Source of the DNA: Babesia bovis T2Bo
Lineage: Eukaryota; Apicomplexa; Aconoidasida; Piroplasmida; Babesiidae
DNA: 64,000 nucleotides
NCBI RefSeq assembly: GCF_000165395.2
Contig: NC_010575.1
Coordinates: 2,093,001-2,157,000 of the forward strand
Reading direction: 5' to 3'
A program made the translations under genes and the position numbers. Shown here one piece after another: positions 22,657 through 33,869 of this stretch. The notes under the pieces were generated by a model. That model saw only the letters and a program-made list of their open reading frames with translations. It was not told where the DNA came from and did no database searches. Each line of letters starts with the position of its first letter. Position 1 is the first letter of the stretch.

Positions 22657-25509
22657 CTACTCACTGCCTTCAACTACGTCACTATCACTTCCCTTGAATG
22701 ACGAATCAACGACACGGCAGTGGCGCTTGCGGAACATTGGGGTTGAAGGAGATACGTCAAAGGCCACCCCGTCAACAGAACAACTCAATGATGCTGAACG
22801 CGATAACAGCTTGTTAATAATGCTACGCGCACTGTCTTCCTCTTTAAATTCAACATAACAGTAGTCAGGTACAGGCATGTGGTACTCTTCGCCAATGCCG
22901 TCGAATCCAACAGATGGAAACCTGATGTCAACAGGGTCAAAACCTAACTCAGTAAAAAACTGACGTAATACTTGGTTAATCTTGCCTTTATTCAACGATA
23001 CCATATCAGATATACGCTTCACAAATAACACCTTGTCGTCGTATAGTGCCTTTGATGAATTGCAAATCTCACAGGCATAGGAACCGTGCTCAAAGGTGGT
23101 ACTAGACACCGTATCCCTCGCAATAATAGCGTTCTCGTGTGTGTCGAACTCCACATAACAACCGATACATGATGGGTCTACACGGATTGACTTGAAACCA
23201 TCAAATGGTAAAAATAACGACCGTATTTCAGATTCTTCAATCAAGCCGTCAACCTTAGACACCCAAAGTGTATGCTTCCTTCCATCGTCACACAGCCAAC
23301 TGTTTAACACATCATTGTCACCCGATAACAGCAACTGAATACGACTCATACGCTCCGAGTCAATGCTACCAGCGTCATCAAGGTCGTCACAATTGCGCTT
23401 AGCAATGCCAGATAAAGTGACGTCATTGACAGGAGATATCATAGCTTGAGGTAGCATCGACAAATTACTTAAAGCCGGAGATGTCACTGATCGAGATACA
23501 TACTTCATGTCAGGAGAACTCTCTGGAGTAAAGAAGGCACTTGACACCATGGAAGACTGAGGACTATGTTTAGGTAGTAGCGATGAAGGCGGCGGTGGAG
23601 GCATAGTTATACTAGGTGGCACCGCAGGTGCAATAGATGGGTCGGCGCTCTCGCTGCCATCCCATGTAGCACGAGTGGCAAATTCAACGTCACGAGATGG
23701 CAGCCGAGGAGATGATATAGAGACAGTGGGCGTATCGGCGCGAATACGACAGCCACTTTTAATATAGCGGTGCGAACAAGAGCCACTGTCAGAAGACGTC
23801 TCAGAATAAGATTCCGATTGACGGCGACGACGACAATCACGACGCAATATGATGTTGTTCAGGCTCAATGTGTTTCCAGTGTAGCGAGACTCACCATGAT
23901 GAGCTTGCGTCGCAGTAGTCATGTGAGCATGTTTAATATCCTCAATGTCGCCACAGGTCTGTACGTAGTCTATGTAGGCATCTGAAATATCACCACCAAT
24001 CAAAAACTGATGCGCAGTGTCAAATAGCCACATTATAAGAGCGTGAGGACTGTCAGGAGTGCCTTCAAAAGGACTCTTTATGGTGACCACACAAGATATA
24101 GACTCAATCAGTGCTGACATAAATGTAGAATCACATTTCCCACAAGCATCCAAGCTCTTCACACCATCAATGATGAACATCCAACACTGGGAATCGTTCA
24201 TAAAACGCTGTAAAAACTTCCTTATAACCTTGATGTAATTCTCCGGACTGCTTTTAGTCGTCATTAAAAGACGTAGCTCCTGACGACCCCAATATGTTAA
24301 AAGACGATAGGCACCCTTGGAGTCATACCTAACGTCGCCAACCTTAAATAATAGGTCCTCCTGACGCAAAAGTATGCGGCGAAACACCTCAATCGATTCG
24401 GGATAATGACGACGCAGACAATCGGCAGCGGTTATGTGAAGGCTAATCAGTGCACTAGTATCAGTTATAGCCGTTGAAGCACGGTCGAAAACATCAACAA
24501 GCTCGTCGGCACTGGAAGATGATATACCAGCAACAACCTGAAGGAAATTTATCCAAATGTTTACAGAACGAGGCATATGGCGAACGGAACGCTCACATAC
24601 CCATAAAGCGAATTTGTTGCTGATACCTAAAGCATGGTTAGAAAAACGCATCCATAAGTCATCACGCTCGTAGCCTAAATCATCTAATGCACGCATATAT
24701 ACGATTGTAATACGGTCAGTGTCACCACCCTTCAACTCAAAGTTCAAGTAGTCGTTCCACAGCGTATTCATCTTGCCAGGGTTTAACATCTCGTCAAATT
24801 CAGATTGAACCTTTAATTCAAAACATTTGCGGCTTTCCCATGCATCAAATCCATGCTTGTGAATTATCTCACCCTCAATAACAGGCTTGCGATGTTCCTT
24901 AGGGAGCTCAGACTCCCATACACGATACTCATCCAACAGGTCAGCGAGTCCGGATAGTGGTAATTCCAACTGTCGGAAGAAAAGTGAACGTATACGTTCA
25001 ACCTGGTTCCCATAGTCCGCATTCTTGTATGTGTCCAACAGCTCCTGTTCGAATGTACGATACTCGCTCCAAAGCAAAGGACCGTCTAGAGCATGAAGGC
25101 CAACAGACTTGAGACCGCGCTCAAACAATGTCCGTATACGACCAATATTGGCATCAGCCGAGGCTCTACGACGCTCAAAACGCGTATATGCAATCCACAG
25201 CTCAGCAGACGGTTCATTGTCAACAGCACATTCATACATAGATATCAAAGCATCATCGCTGCTATCTCGACGCTTGTCCTCTATCCATGATAGCCAAAAA
25301 CGGTCCTCGACAACACAATGCTTTACACATTGGGTTCGGAAATATTCTAAATACTTCTCGTTTTTTAGACGAGCTGAAATGTATATCCCCTTGGTGTAAG
25401 TCAATAGATTCCAAGGGTCAGACTGAACGCGAGAACAAAGGTGTTCGAGATCCTCCACGCTAACAACATCGTCTCGCTTCAGAGGACTATTCAAATCAGA
25501 GCTATGCAT
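22657..25509 (-). CDS. SART3/Prp24-like U4/U6 snRNP recycling factor (HAT repeats plus RRMs)
   Basis: Intronless, 950 residues, ATG at 25509. The N-terminal two thirds show half-a-TPR (HAT) repeats: paired aromatic motifs such as DPWNLLTYTKGI, RFWLSWIEDKRR, ELWIAYTRFERRR and LWSEYRTFEQE continue to about residue 560. A Ser/Pro-rich linker follows (about 580-720, with a short polyproline run). Two RRMs occupy the C-terminus: HTLWVSKVDGLIEESEIRSLF...GCYVEFDTHENA, and KVLFVKRISDMV...YCYVEFKEEDSA. The order HAT then RRM is that of SART3, which reassembles U4/U6 snRNPs between splicing rounds. This is an architecture-based assignment. Confidence 0.82.
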   Translation of the reverse strand: MHSSDLNSPLKRDDVVSVEDLEHLCSRVQSDPWNLLTYTKGIYISARLKNEKYLEYFRTQCVKHCVVEDRFWLSWIEDKRRDSSDDALISMYECAVDNEPSAELWIAYTRFERRRASADANIGRIRTLFERGLKSVGLHALDGPLLWSEYRTFEQELLDTYKNADYGNQVERIRSLFFRQLELPLSGLADLLDEYRVWESELPKEHRKPVIEGEIIHKHGFDAWESRKCFELKVQSEFDEMLNPGKMNTLWNDYLNFELKGGDTDRITIVYMRALDDLGYERDDLWMRFSNHALGISNKFALWVCERSVRHMPRSVNIWINFLQVVAGISSSSADELVDVFDRASTAITDTSALISLHITAADCLRRHYPESIEVFRRILLRQEDLLFKVGDVRYDSKGAYRLLTYWGRQELRLLMTTKSSPENYIKVIRKFLQRFMNDSQCWMFIIDGVKSLDACGKCDSTFMSALIESISCVVTIKSPFEGTPDSPHALIMWLFDTAHQFLIGGDISDAYIDYVQTCGDIEDIKHAHMTTATQAHHGESRYTGNTLSLNNIILRRDCRRRRQSESYSETSSDSGSCSHRYIKSGCRIRADTPTVSISSPRLPSRDVEFATRATWDGSESADPSIAPAVPPSITMPPPPPSSLLPKHSPQSSMVSSAFFTPESSPDMKYVSRSVTSPALSNLSMLPQAMISPVNDVTLSGIAKRNCDDLDDAGSIDSERMSRIQLLLSGDNDVLNSWLCDDGRKHTLWVSKVDGLIEESEIRSLFLPFDGFKSIRVDPSCIGCYVEFDTHENAIIARDTVSSTTFEHGSYACEICNSSKALYDDKVLFVKRISDMVSLNKGKINQVLRQFFTELGFDPVDIRFPSVGFDGIGEEYHMPVPDYCYVEFKEEDSARSIINKLLSRSASLSCSVDGVAFDVSPSTPMFRKRHCRVVDSSFKGSDSDVVEGSE

Positions 25510-25682
25510 CCTTTAATCGTCAAATGCCGTTTATATACAAGCGATCGCAACGAGACACGGTCATGCCACACACATTAAGGGATAGATATACACGAAAACA
25601 AACCAGCACACATTATAACTAACGTCACATATAGCTTTTACATGATGTTATTGATATAAAGTCAAATGGGCGAATAGACATG

Positions 25683-27338
25683 TTAAAATTGGAAACCGCC
25701 ACTGGGAATCACACCTTGGAAATTCTCGTTCATAGATGCGTCCTCAGCATCTTCATCTAAGTCGTAGTCATAAGGGAAGTAACGCTGCATAATTTCACGA
25801 GCCTTACGATAAATCACAGTGACCTTGCTATTCTGAAGCAGCTCCAAAGAACGCACACCGTCACACTCCTCAACAGCAGACACATACGGATTACCGGATA
25901 AAGCGTTCAATTCCATCAATTGGTGTCCCACCTGTAAAATGTTTTCCATAGCGCGGAGAGCTACACCAATCAACTTGGTATCAGTAGTAGAAAGAATGCC
26001 GCAAATGTAACGAAGACAACCACGAGATGCCATATTCTCAGCTTGTTTAGAATCACCACCCGAAGCGGCATTGCAAATAGCCCAACTAGCCTCACGCTTA
26101 ATATCAAAATCGTTACATGTCATCATCTCAAGGAGCTTCTCAACAGTGTCAGATTGCAAAAAGGCCTCAACCTGGTCACGAGTACCGGCAGCAATGTTAG
26201 ACAACGTCCAACAAGCCTCCTTTTTAATTGTCTTCTTATCTGAATATAGCAGCTTGTACAGAATTGGAATGCATCCACAGTCAACAATCATTTGAGTCTG
26301 ACGGTCGTTGCCAGTTGCAATGTTACCAACTGTCCTAAGAGCAGGCGTCTGAATCACAGGCTGAGGGTGTTCTAGTAACTGTACTAAACGGCCACAGGCA
26401 CCAGCATCCAAAACGGCTTGTATATGCTCCTCATTGCCGTCTGATATGTATGACAGTGCCCAGCAAGCGTCAGTTAGGACCTGATGAACAATATACTAAA
26501 AACAATAACAACCAACCTCAGTGTCGGTGTGCTCCAATAGTTTTGATAAATAAGGAACAGCAGGCAAAACGTCGTGGAAAACAGGCTTGGGCTTACCACG
26601 ACATAAGTTAGATACTGTCCACGTAGCGTTACGAATAACACTGTCCTTCTCGGAATGGACCAAAAGATAAAGCAGTGGCTTAAGTGCTCCCAAACCTAAC
26701 ACCAAGTCACGGCACTCGGGAGAGTCACCTGCGATGTTACCCAATGCCCAAACAGCCTGTTCACGAACCTCTTCCTTAGGAGAATCAAGCAAAGCGATGA
26801 GCTTAGGCACGGCACCGTTGTCAGTGGCAACCTTAGTCTGCTGTTGGTTACCAGATGCAACATTGGTGATGGCCCACGCAGCCTCAAACTGCAATTCAGG
26901 TGCATCAAAACGACCCAAAAATTCAATGAAAACTGGGACGACACCAGTATTCACAATCTGCTCGATAGGAGGATCAACTTCAAGTGATAGCAGCTTGCGA
27001 AAATGCTTTGTGCACGACAACTGGGTCTGATAGTCATTTGTACGTATACCAGTAACATAGGGTTTAAGAGCCTCAGGAGTCCAATTAGAAGCATTCATCA
27101 GAATCTCAGAGTCGCCTTCACGACCATCGGGGAAGGATGAAGGGACAGTATTATCAATCATAGCATCCATATCAGGTTGCATAGACGCGTCATTGTCATC
27201 TAACCCACCGCCACGGTGACGTTGAAAATGACGGTCACGTGTCTGCTTACGAATCTGAGCCTGCAAGTCCTCACGCTTGCGGCGAGAGTCCTCGAAGATC
27301 TTCTTATACTCCTTTTTACGCTCCTCTTTGCGAAACAT
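25683..27338 (-). CDS. Importin subunit alpha (karyopherin alpha)
   Basis: Two exons, 27338-26517 and 26480-25683, with a 36-nt intron, giving 539 residues. The start is the ATG at 27338 ([13 protein letters not shown]); the frame upstream has only a TTG. The basic N-terminal importin-beta-binding domain is followed by about ten armadillo repeats. These show the repeated [30 protein letters not shown] and [17 protein letters not shown] motifs, whose W and N residues line the NLS-binding groove. The tail is acidic. It carries classical NLS cargo into the n​ucleus with importin beta. Length is normal for the family. Confidence 0.95.
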
Positions 27339-27525
27339 TGTTAACAGGAGTGTGAAATAAAACGGCACGTGCCAAAAATGAGAAAACCAAGACACCGTAC
27401 CGCCCAACCAAATCGGCGATACGCACTAATGTATATGAAGCACACGATCAAGACAATTACACCTAATGAGATAAATATACGATATTATCAGAAAAATACT
27501 ATCTAGTGAATGGAAGCATCAAATC

Positions 27526-27696
27526 ATGCCACACCCAGCCGGGGGTGGTGGTGTGGAATCACGCGTCAAGGCAAGGGGGATCAACATGCTGTCGCATTTC
27601 ACAAACACATTCGTAGTTTCATCTCGTCAAGCACTGCGGGAATTCATAAGTAAAGGGATTTGTGTTTGTCCAATTGAACAACATACGGATCAATAG
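27526..27696 (+). CDS. Possible small protein (56 codons), unknown
   Basis: An ATG at 27526 opens a 56-residue frame ending at 27694-27696. It lies in a locally GC-richer island inside an otherwise AT-rich spacer. The protein has a glycine-rich start (MPHPAGGGG) followed by an amphipathic segment (VSSRQALREFISKG), which looks more like coding sequence than chance. I do not recognise it. It could be an exon of a larger spliced gene or part of a leader. A short inverted repeat (CCACACC...GGTGTGG) lies at its 5' end, so a structured RNA is an alternative. Confidence 0.35.
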   Translation: MPHPAGGGGVESRVKARGINMLSHFTNTFVVSSRQALREFISKGICVCPIEQHTDQ

Positions 27697-28064
27697 CTCA
27701 CGTCCTTAGGCACAGCCAAGCACATAAAACAGTATATAGACAGATTAATATATCGATGCGACATCTACATTAGATTCAATTTCTGTATCTATATGTTTGT
27801 ATCATTGGCTACGCGCCATTTTGATCGTTTAACAACTCCGGCATTCGGCACAACGAGATGAAACACTGCATCAAAAGAAGACTTCACTAACACATAACAC
27901 CATATCATGTAGTAGCAAAGTAAATATCTACTGAACGTCGATATTGTACATGCAAACTACACGCCCAAAAGCCTATATGGTAAAGGACATATTGAAAGAT
28001 AATGGGAATGCATAGTTAGGTCAATAATCGATGAACGAACGTAGATTCTGAAGTGTCAAATGAA
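27697..28064. other. Intergenic spacer
   Basis: AT-rich spacer between the small frame at 27.5 kb and the 3' end of the nucleoplasmin-like gene. No supported feature. Confidence 0.5.
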
Positions 28065-28635
28065 TTACTTCTTGCCACCCTTTCCAGAGTTCTTCCTCTT
28101 AGAAGCGGGCTCCTCGTCAGCGGATCCAGCGTCATCTTCATCATCACCCTCATCCTCATCAAGCTCCTCGTCGTCACTGTCAGATACATAGCTCTCCTCT
28201 TCAGGCTCAAAGTATCCAACAACGTGAACCTCGTTCTTGCCACCCTTAGTAGACAACTTGATACCACCAGCAGTAGAGAAGAAGATGTCGATACTGGCGT
28301 GTTCACAAACGTCCTTCTGCAACACACACAAGTTGAAGCTCTTGTTGCCATCAATAAGCTGCACGTAAGTCTTTTCGCTGTTCTTGGGATCGTTCAGGCA
28401 GACCTGGGAAATGTGGACAATGTTAGCGAGCTCATTTTTAGGGGTGACACTGCTACCCGGGGCAATAACGGCGCCTGCAAAAGATATCAGACAATAGATA
28501 AAACAATGTAATCCGCACACAACAAAAAAATCGATAGAATGACAAAAGTGACATGTCTATCAAAGAAAAGTAGAAGAATCACCATTATTACACACAAATT
28601 GCACAACCAGCACTAGTAGACATACCGAACAACAT
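28065..28635 (-). CDS. Nucleoplasmin-like (NPL/HD2-type) nuclear chaperone domain protein
   Basis: Two exons: a 10-nt first exon (28635-28626) and 28474-28065, separated by a 151-nt intron, long for this window, giving 139 residues. The N-terminal [16 protein letters not shown] matches the opening strand of the nucleoplasmin-like fold found in plant HD2 and FKBP39-type chaperones. [20 protein letters not shown] and a Gly/Lys loop follow. The C-terminus has the expected acidic tract ([17 protein letters not shown]) and a short basic tail ([11 protein letters not shown]). Such proteins bind histones or ribosomal proteins in the nucleolus. Function here is inferred from fold and composition. Confidence 0.78.
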
Positions 28636-29018
28636 CTTGAAATAGTAGAGAGTGGAAAACGAAAAAGATGATTATTTCAAAAAATAAAAGAAGAATAATG
28701 TTGAATGAAAAGTCGGGTAAGGTATCACAAAATCATTATTTATCGGGCTGCGATGAATATGCCGTCCATGCCCTGAGAAACGAAAATCAAGCAAATGAGC
28801 TTTATATACCTATTACAAACTCGAAATAACTCATCGGACAACAAAATTTACGATATTTGAGATCACCCGCTGACACACCGCTAACACACAGTAACAAACA
28901 CAATCAAATTACGAATCCATAATGACACCCTTATTTAATAATGCAAATGCTAAATTAAAAAGGGAATTTCACCTAGAAGTTAGCTCCGACCACACATTTC
29001 GCAGTGGCGGTCTAATGC
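28636..29018. other. Intergenic spacer with a short spliceable minus-strand frame
   Basis: Upstream region of the nucleoplasmin-like gene. On the minus strand, ATG at 28834 plus a possible intron could encode a 16-residue peptide ending GMDGIFIAAR (stop near 28740). It is too short to claim as a gene and may be leader sequence. Confidence 0.35.
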
Positions 29019-29294
29019 CTAAGCGAGCGTTACTACCTCAGGCATATCTAACATGTCGCCATAATAGTATATAGCAAAAGCCACTCCAAAATAAGCTACC
29101 ATACGTAGATACATCCTAGTTGATGCTGGAATTGGGGGTTCAGGAAGATAATCCATCATACCTGGGTACATCATCTTGACAGCAGACCTGTAAACTTCAT
29201 TAATCAACGACACAAATGATTCCTACCATAAACCGATAATAAATGAAGTAATACTAATAGTTAAAAGCCAAGGCACACGGTTGTAATTGTGCAT
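29019..29294 (-). CDS. Small two-helix membrane protein, unknown
   Basis: Two exons, 29294-29227 and 29187-29019, joined by a 39-nt intron whose removal bypasses an in-frame TAG, giving 78 residues. Two hydrophobic segments (VPWLLTISITSFIIGLW and MVAYFGVAFAIYYYG) flank a proline-rich loop (DYLPEPPIPA). Size, two helices and lack of a signal peptide fit a small subunit of a mitochondrial membrane complex, but I cannot name it. It is followed head-to-head by mitochondrial uS17 at 29647. Confidence 0.6.
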
Positions 29295-29646
29295 TACTTT
29301 ACTACTGATATACACATATAGGGGGAACCCAAGGCAAACGCCAGTTATGGCATATACGCTCGTAAATTTTTCTTTCCTAGTATATTTATAAGTGTTGTCG
29401 GTTGAGTGTTAGGCAAAATGCAAACCTTCCTGACAAAAGAAGGTTTTTTCCAACAACTCAAAATACTTAGATAAATTCTCTGCTTTATAATGCTTATGTT
29501 TTTTGCCATGTGTTCGAAATAACAAGATCACAGGTAGTGATTATAGTGATATCACACGAAATAATCGGATATTAGTATAAAAACCCGGTACCTTCAACGC
29601 CAATGGTCTTTACATCCGTTGCAAGATTCCATTGGCATTATAAAAC
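29295..29646. other. Divergent promoter spacer
   Basis: Lies between the small membrane protein gene (minus) and uS17m (plus). AT-rich; no further feature seen. Confidence 0.5.
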
Positions 29647-30054
29647 ATGGCAAAGGCTAACAGCGGGATACCTCAGAACGTGTAGGTGATTTATTTCGTA
29701 ACCATATGAAACTTAGTTGTTAAAAACAGACTGCCGAACAATGAACTTATAGGATACGTCATTAATGATAAACATCCAAAGAGCATCCGCGTCGCCTGTG
29801 ATAGGTAGGAGAATATAGCTGAATGTATAGCCATATGCAGATATATGTACGTCGTGAGATATAAAAAGACATTTCGTATGACAAAGAAAGTATGGGCACA
29901 TGACGAATATAAAGAAGCGAAACTTGGTGACATTGTTAGAGTACAGCCACTTGGATATCGCATTGGCCCTTGGAAGACATATGTTCTCTCCAGGGTGTTA
30001 CATACACAAGATCCACATCTCAAGTCAGATGAAAAGGACAGCACTTTTGCCTAG
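29647..30054 (+). CDS. Mitochondrial-type small-subunit ribosomal protein uS17
   Basis: Three exons, 29647-29681, 29730-29804 and 29841-30054, with introns of 48 and 36 nt, giving 107 residues. The core shows the uS17 OB-fold pattern: [18 protein letters not shown], then [20 protein letters not shown] and [19 protein letters not shown]. It lacks the features of cytosolic uS17 (S11), so it is assigned to an organelle, most likely the mitochondrion. No clear bipartite apicoplast leader is visible. The first intron boundary was chosen because it alone keeps frame. Confidence 0.8.
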
Positions 30055-30311
30055 AATCTCATAACAACGCTGGGGAAATATGCCATATGTTCTCTACAGT
30101 AAAAACATCGCATATAATCAATAGTTACATTTATCAAACGAGGTAATATAATAGGATATATATTTATTAAATGACTATGTTGTGCCAATTCAACTGTTTA
30201 TCAGAGGCGCTAATACGGATGGGTGGTCATGTGTTGGTAAATGTGCACCAACGAATAGCATTTATTAATTGAAACCCTCTCCGTTGTTAGCTACTGTAAC
30301 ACAGTGCGATA

Positions 30312-31058
30312 TTAGCTTTTCCTGTTTGTTCTGCTTGCGATACCTGACTTGAGCATTTGTGCATATAAACTGGCCACACTTTTGCCACTGTTCTTTAAGT
30401 CCTCTTCATCCTTTAGACGGCGTTCCTCCTCAAATCGCTTCCGTTCCTCCAGTTGACGTTTGTAAGCACCAGTAACGAACACCTCGCCGACCTCATCACC
30501 AGCAGCAAGATCAATCTTTAACTGTTGTTTGTCAAATGCAATATCACGCTCCATTTGTCGGTTACGAGCTGTACGAATGAGTCTAGACATGTATTGTGAA
30601 TCCTTCTTAACCAACTCTGGTTTTGCATCGGAAGTACCCGAAGGAGCGCAACCTAAGTACAGTAATTTAGATTGTTCATCCCTTCCTTCTCGACCCTCCG
30701 ATGTACTGTTTTCCAGCTCATCATATAAATAAAGGGTGGGATCCAAATTCTCAGTGGAAAGGTCATATTCTTTGTAAGTCACAGTTACACGCTTCTTTTC
30801 TTCCGCTACAGTGGTTGGCCTTACTACACCATCGTCAATAGTAACGGACTTGTGCGATAATTTGCTTTTCTTGGCTAAAGGATGCACTCCCGCGGCATCT
30901 GAGGTAGCACTGTCAGAATCACTATCAGCTCCAAAAACCGATAGTTTACTATTAGACCGTTGCGATATTTGGCCAGCAACTTTAGGAGTTGCTTTATCAC
31001 GCCTGGCGCTATCAGAAGATTCTGAAGCACGCTTTGATAAAGATATCGATATAGACAT
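30312..31058 (-). CDS. NSRP1/CCDC55-like nuclear speckle splicing regulator
   Basis: Intronless, 248 residues, ATG at 31058. The N-terminal half is Ser/Asp rich. YDLSTENLDPTLYLYDE is followed by a basic-acidic helical block: SQYMSRLIRTARNRQMERD, then VFVTGAYKRQLEERKRFEEE. This matches the conserved N-terminal domain of NSRP1 (CCDC55), in which a 'KPKYI...LL..A..RK.E...' helix is followed by 'F.T.AYK..L.E'. NSRP1 binds pre-mRNA and modulates splice-site choice. The assignment rests on that motif. Confidence 0.75.
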   Translation of the reverse strand: MSISISLSKRASESSDSARRDKATPKVAGQISQRSNSKLSVFGADSDSDSATSDAAGVHPLAKKSKLSHKSVTIDDGVVRPTTVAEEKKRVTVTYKEYDLSTENLDPTLYLYDELENSTSEGREGRDEQSKLLYLGCAPSGTSDAKPELVKKDSQYMSRLIRTARNRQMERDIAFDKQQLKIDLAAGDEVGEVFVTGAYKRQLEERKRFEEERRLKDEEDLKNSGKSVASLYAQMLKSGIASRTNRKS

Positions 31059-31507
31059 TGTAGCTATGCAATTATATTAAAATTACAAATTGCACCTTAC
31101 AATCTGTATTTGTATGCCATGGTTATGCAAAAACCAAAATATTACCGATTTTACAACAAATGATTTCAAATAAACGTTGATGCATCAAGTAATCACCGGA
31201 TACTGTTAACACATTCTAGACACAGTAGTCAAATGTTCAGTATATGAAGTGTTATTTATAATACAATTTCCCATGTGACACGCTTAAACTATGATTTGGC
31301 TATATCGTGAACATAGAAGCGCGCGACCTGTCTTGGATGAATATACCTCATAATATCTATAGGATCCAACAATAACACCTAAATAATGCAAAGAGCTTTT
31401 AGCAATATAAAGCACACTATTCGATGTATGATTCTTAAAAATCGAAAAGCCTTACGCAGTTCCAAAGTTCATAACCGTCCAAGAACGAGCTTATAACACA
31501 TCGCAAA
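31059..31507. other. Divergent promoter spacer
   Basis: AT-rich, between NSRP1-like (minus) and RPB5 (plus). A short GC-rich stretch at about 31317-31327 is the only compositional irregularity. Confidence 0.5.
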
Positions 31508-32268
31508 ATGGATGACGAAGAAGGAAGATTGTTCCGATGCCGAAGAACATGCTGTGAAATGCTTGAAGATCGTGGATATTTTATTCCAAACCAAGAAAGG
31601 TTGGAAACGTTCGCAGAGTTCAAAGCACGGTACGAACTGTATGACAGAGTGTAAGTTCATACTAAATTAAATATAACATTGTACAGCCGTTCAAAAATGT
31701 TATTAGTTGCTTCTCTAAAAACTGATAAGGATGCTAAATTATTGGTTTACTTTGCTGATGAAACTAAAAAGACCGGTGTTAAGCCAATAAGGGAGTAGGT
31801 AACCACTGAACAGTATTAAATAATCTTAGGCTTACTGAAAAAATGGAAGACCATGACATACACAGGGCTATTCTGGTTACCCAGAATGTGCTCACTCCCT
31901 TCGCAAAAGATGTAAGATGGATAATGCTATCATCTCATGTTAATTCAGGCCATTCTTGAGGCGGCACCCAGGAATATCATCGAAAACTTTTTAGAAACTG
32001 AGTTGCTAGTCAACATTACAAAGCATGAACTTGTTCCTAAACATATCCCGCTAACAGCTGATGAAAAGCAGACTTTGCTACAAAGATACAAGGTATATTT
32101 TGAGCAATCTTTCTTCATCTTCCATAGGTTAAAGAAAGTCAAATACCGCGTATACAGGCAGCAGATCCTGTAGCAAGATATTTTGGACTTACTAAAGGAC
32201 AGGTAGTGAAGATTATCCGACCAAGTGAAACTGCCGGGAGATATGTCACATTCAGACTGGTCTATTGA
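31508..32268 (+). CDS. RPB5: RNA polymerase I/II/III shared subunit RPABC1 (RPB5)
   Basis: Five exons: 31508-31650, 31687-31794, 31830-31911, 31949-32092 and 32128-32268. Introns of 36, 35, 37 and 35 nt give 205 residues; human RPB5 is 210. The N-terminal jaw domain begins [19 protein letters not shown]. The C-terminal assembly domain includes [19 protein letters not shown] and the conserved core [20 protein letters not shown] with [20 protein letters not shown] at the very end. All exon phases join without a stop. The 3' end lies 34 bp from the convergent WD40 gene. Confidence 0.95.
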
Positions 32269-32302
32269 TATATAATCGCATATAATAACATCTAACAATA
32301 GT

Positions 32303-33402
32303 TTAAATATGTTTGTAACTGCTATTGAAGAGGTTCCAAGCGTAAGCGTTGCCGTCAAGACCACAGGTCGCAAAATCGCCGCTCTGTGCATTGAAACAGA
32401 CATCCACAATGGTGTCGTTATGCTCAGCTATGATTGCTTTGGTATATAAGGATCGTGTTTCCAAAACCCGTATTGTGTAATCCCAACAACAAGCAATAGT
32501 TATGGCGCCGTCCGGTCTTATCTTTAGGCATCCAATGCCAGCAGTGCTCGCTTCACCTTTGTAAATGTTATGGCTCTTCAGTGTAGTAACATCACTCGAA
32601 CTCGAAATGTGCAACATCGATACATTACCAATAGAATCGCCTAATAACACTACATCACGCCATACAGAGAACGCTGTTAAAGTGTCGATGCCATCTACTG
32701 TGTGAGTCATCAATGCATGTTGAGGTTTCCGTAAATCAAATATAGACACCAAACCCGTTTCATATCCAGCTATGATACGATAGCCAGATGAATGCGGAAA
32801 TGTTTCAATGTGTTGGAGGCATCCAATGTCCGTGCTACCTTCTGTAGGTGCCAACAGCTCGATGGAAATGGAAGATGGACCAGTCGCGCCGTTTTGATGA
32901 TCGGAACTACCTACATAGTGTTAAATGAGGTTCTATTATTCATTACCGATTGCTGTGCGAACGTCATAGCATGCGATGGAGTTTATCCCAGATGGGCACA
33001 ACAACAACGACGCAGATGAACAAAAACAAATATGCGAAAAGTTACTATAGTTAACGTCTGCGTTATACAATGTAGTATCGGTTTTTAGATCAAAGACAGA
33101 AAATCCAGATTTATGTTGCACTGCTAGCATTGATGCGCAATTTTGGCCTACACATATGTTAATGGAATGCTTGTGAGAAAAGTCAAAGCACACAAATTGT
33201 ATTTCGCTTTACCATTTGAGTCTATTGGGAGTGCATAAACGCAATCACGATGAATATGCGATGATGTTAATGTGTTGCCGGTTGTCATGTCCCAAATAGA
33301 CAGACCACCTCCAATGCTAGAGGTAAGCAACCCTTGATCAACATAGCACACAGATGTGAGCCCATCTTCACAACGGATGCTGATGACCGGGGTTGCTTCC
33401 AT
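32303..33402 (-). CDS. WD40 protein, GNB1L/Asa1-like
   Basis: Three exons, 33402-33213, 33147-32947 and 32910-32303, with introns of 65 and 36 nt, giving 332 residues. The 65-nt intron is required; every shorter splice tried leaves a stop or the wrong phase. Seven-blade WD40 propeller signs are GGGLSIWDMTTGNTL, YRIIAGYETGLVSIFDLRKP, IACCWDYTIRVLETRSL and FATCGLDGNAYAWNL. The order and the final AGYETG...CWDYTIRVL...CGLDGNAYAW blocks resemble GNB1L and fungal Asa1, partners of the TTT/ASTRA pathway that mature PI3K-like kinases. This is a pattern-level assignment. Confidence 0.75.
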
Positions 33403-33869
33403 AAGACCTTATAATACTAAAATTGACAAAGAAGATCCCAGCATATAAGACCATGTCACCGAAAAGAAGTGACAATAGAGACATGTGTTGACGTTATATC
33501 GTTCTAGACATAAAATGCAACGCAAACTAAATGTATATTTTAAGCGATACAACACTACGACGCAAGTACATCGCAGAATGTGTATATACGGTCTTCCGGA
33601 ATCAACTACACATCAAACAAAACAAATATTCATGTATACAGTGATTCTATAGTAAATGGTCTAATATCTATTCCAGCTACATATCATTGCGGTAGAAAGA
33701 TGCTTTTATAAGAAGTAACTACTGTACGTTTTGACGATGGATAACGATGCTATATTGAATAAGATTCATCTGACGGTGTGATAGCAGCATGCAATCACAA
33801 AGTTACGTGGTTATCTATTACCGAAATACATCTAGAATAAGTGACCATGATTGAGAATTCCGAATGATA
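33403..33869. other. Intergenic spacer
   Basis: AT-rich spacer with no supported feature. Contains the promoter of the WD40 gene. Confidence 0.5.

Noticed and set aside
28740..28834. 16-residue spliced peptide ending GMDGIFIAAR
   Set aside because: Too short to support as a gene and probably leader sequence of the nucleoplasmin-like gene.
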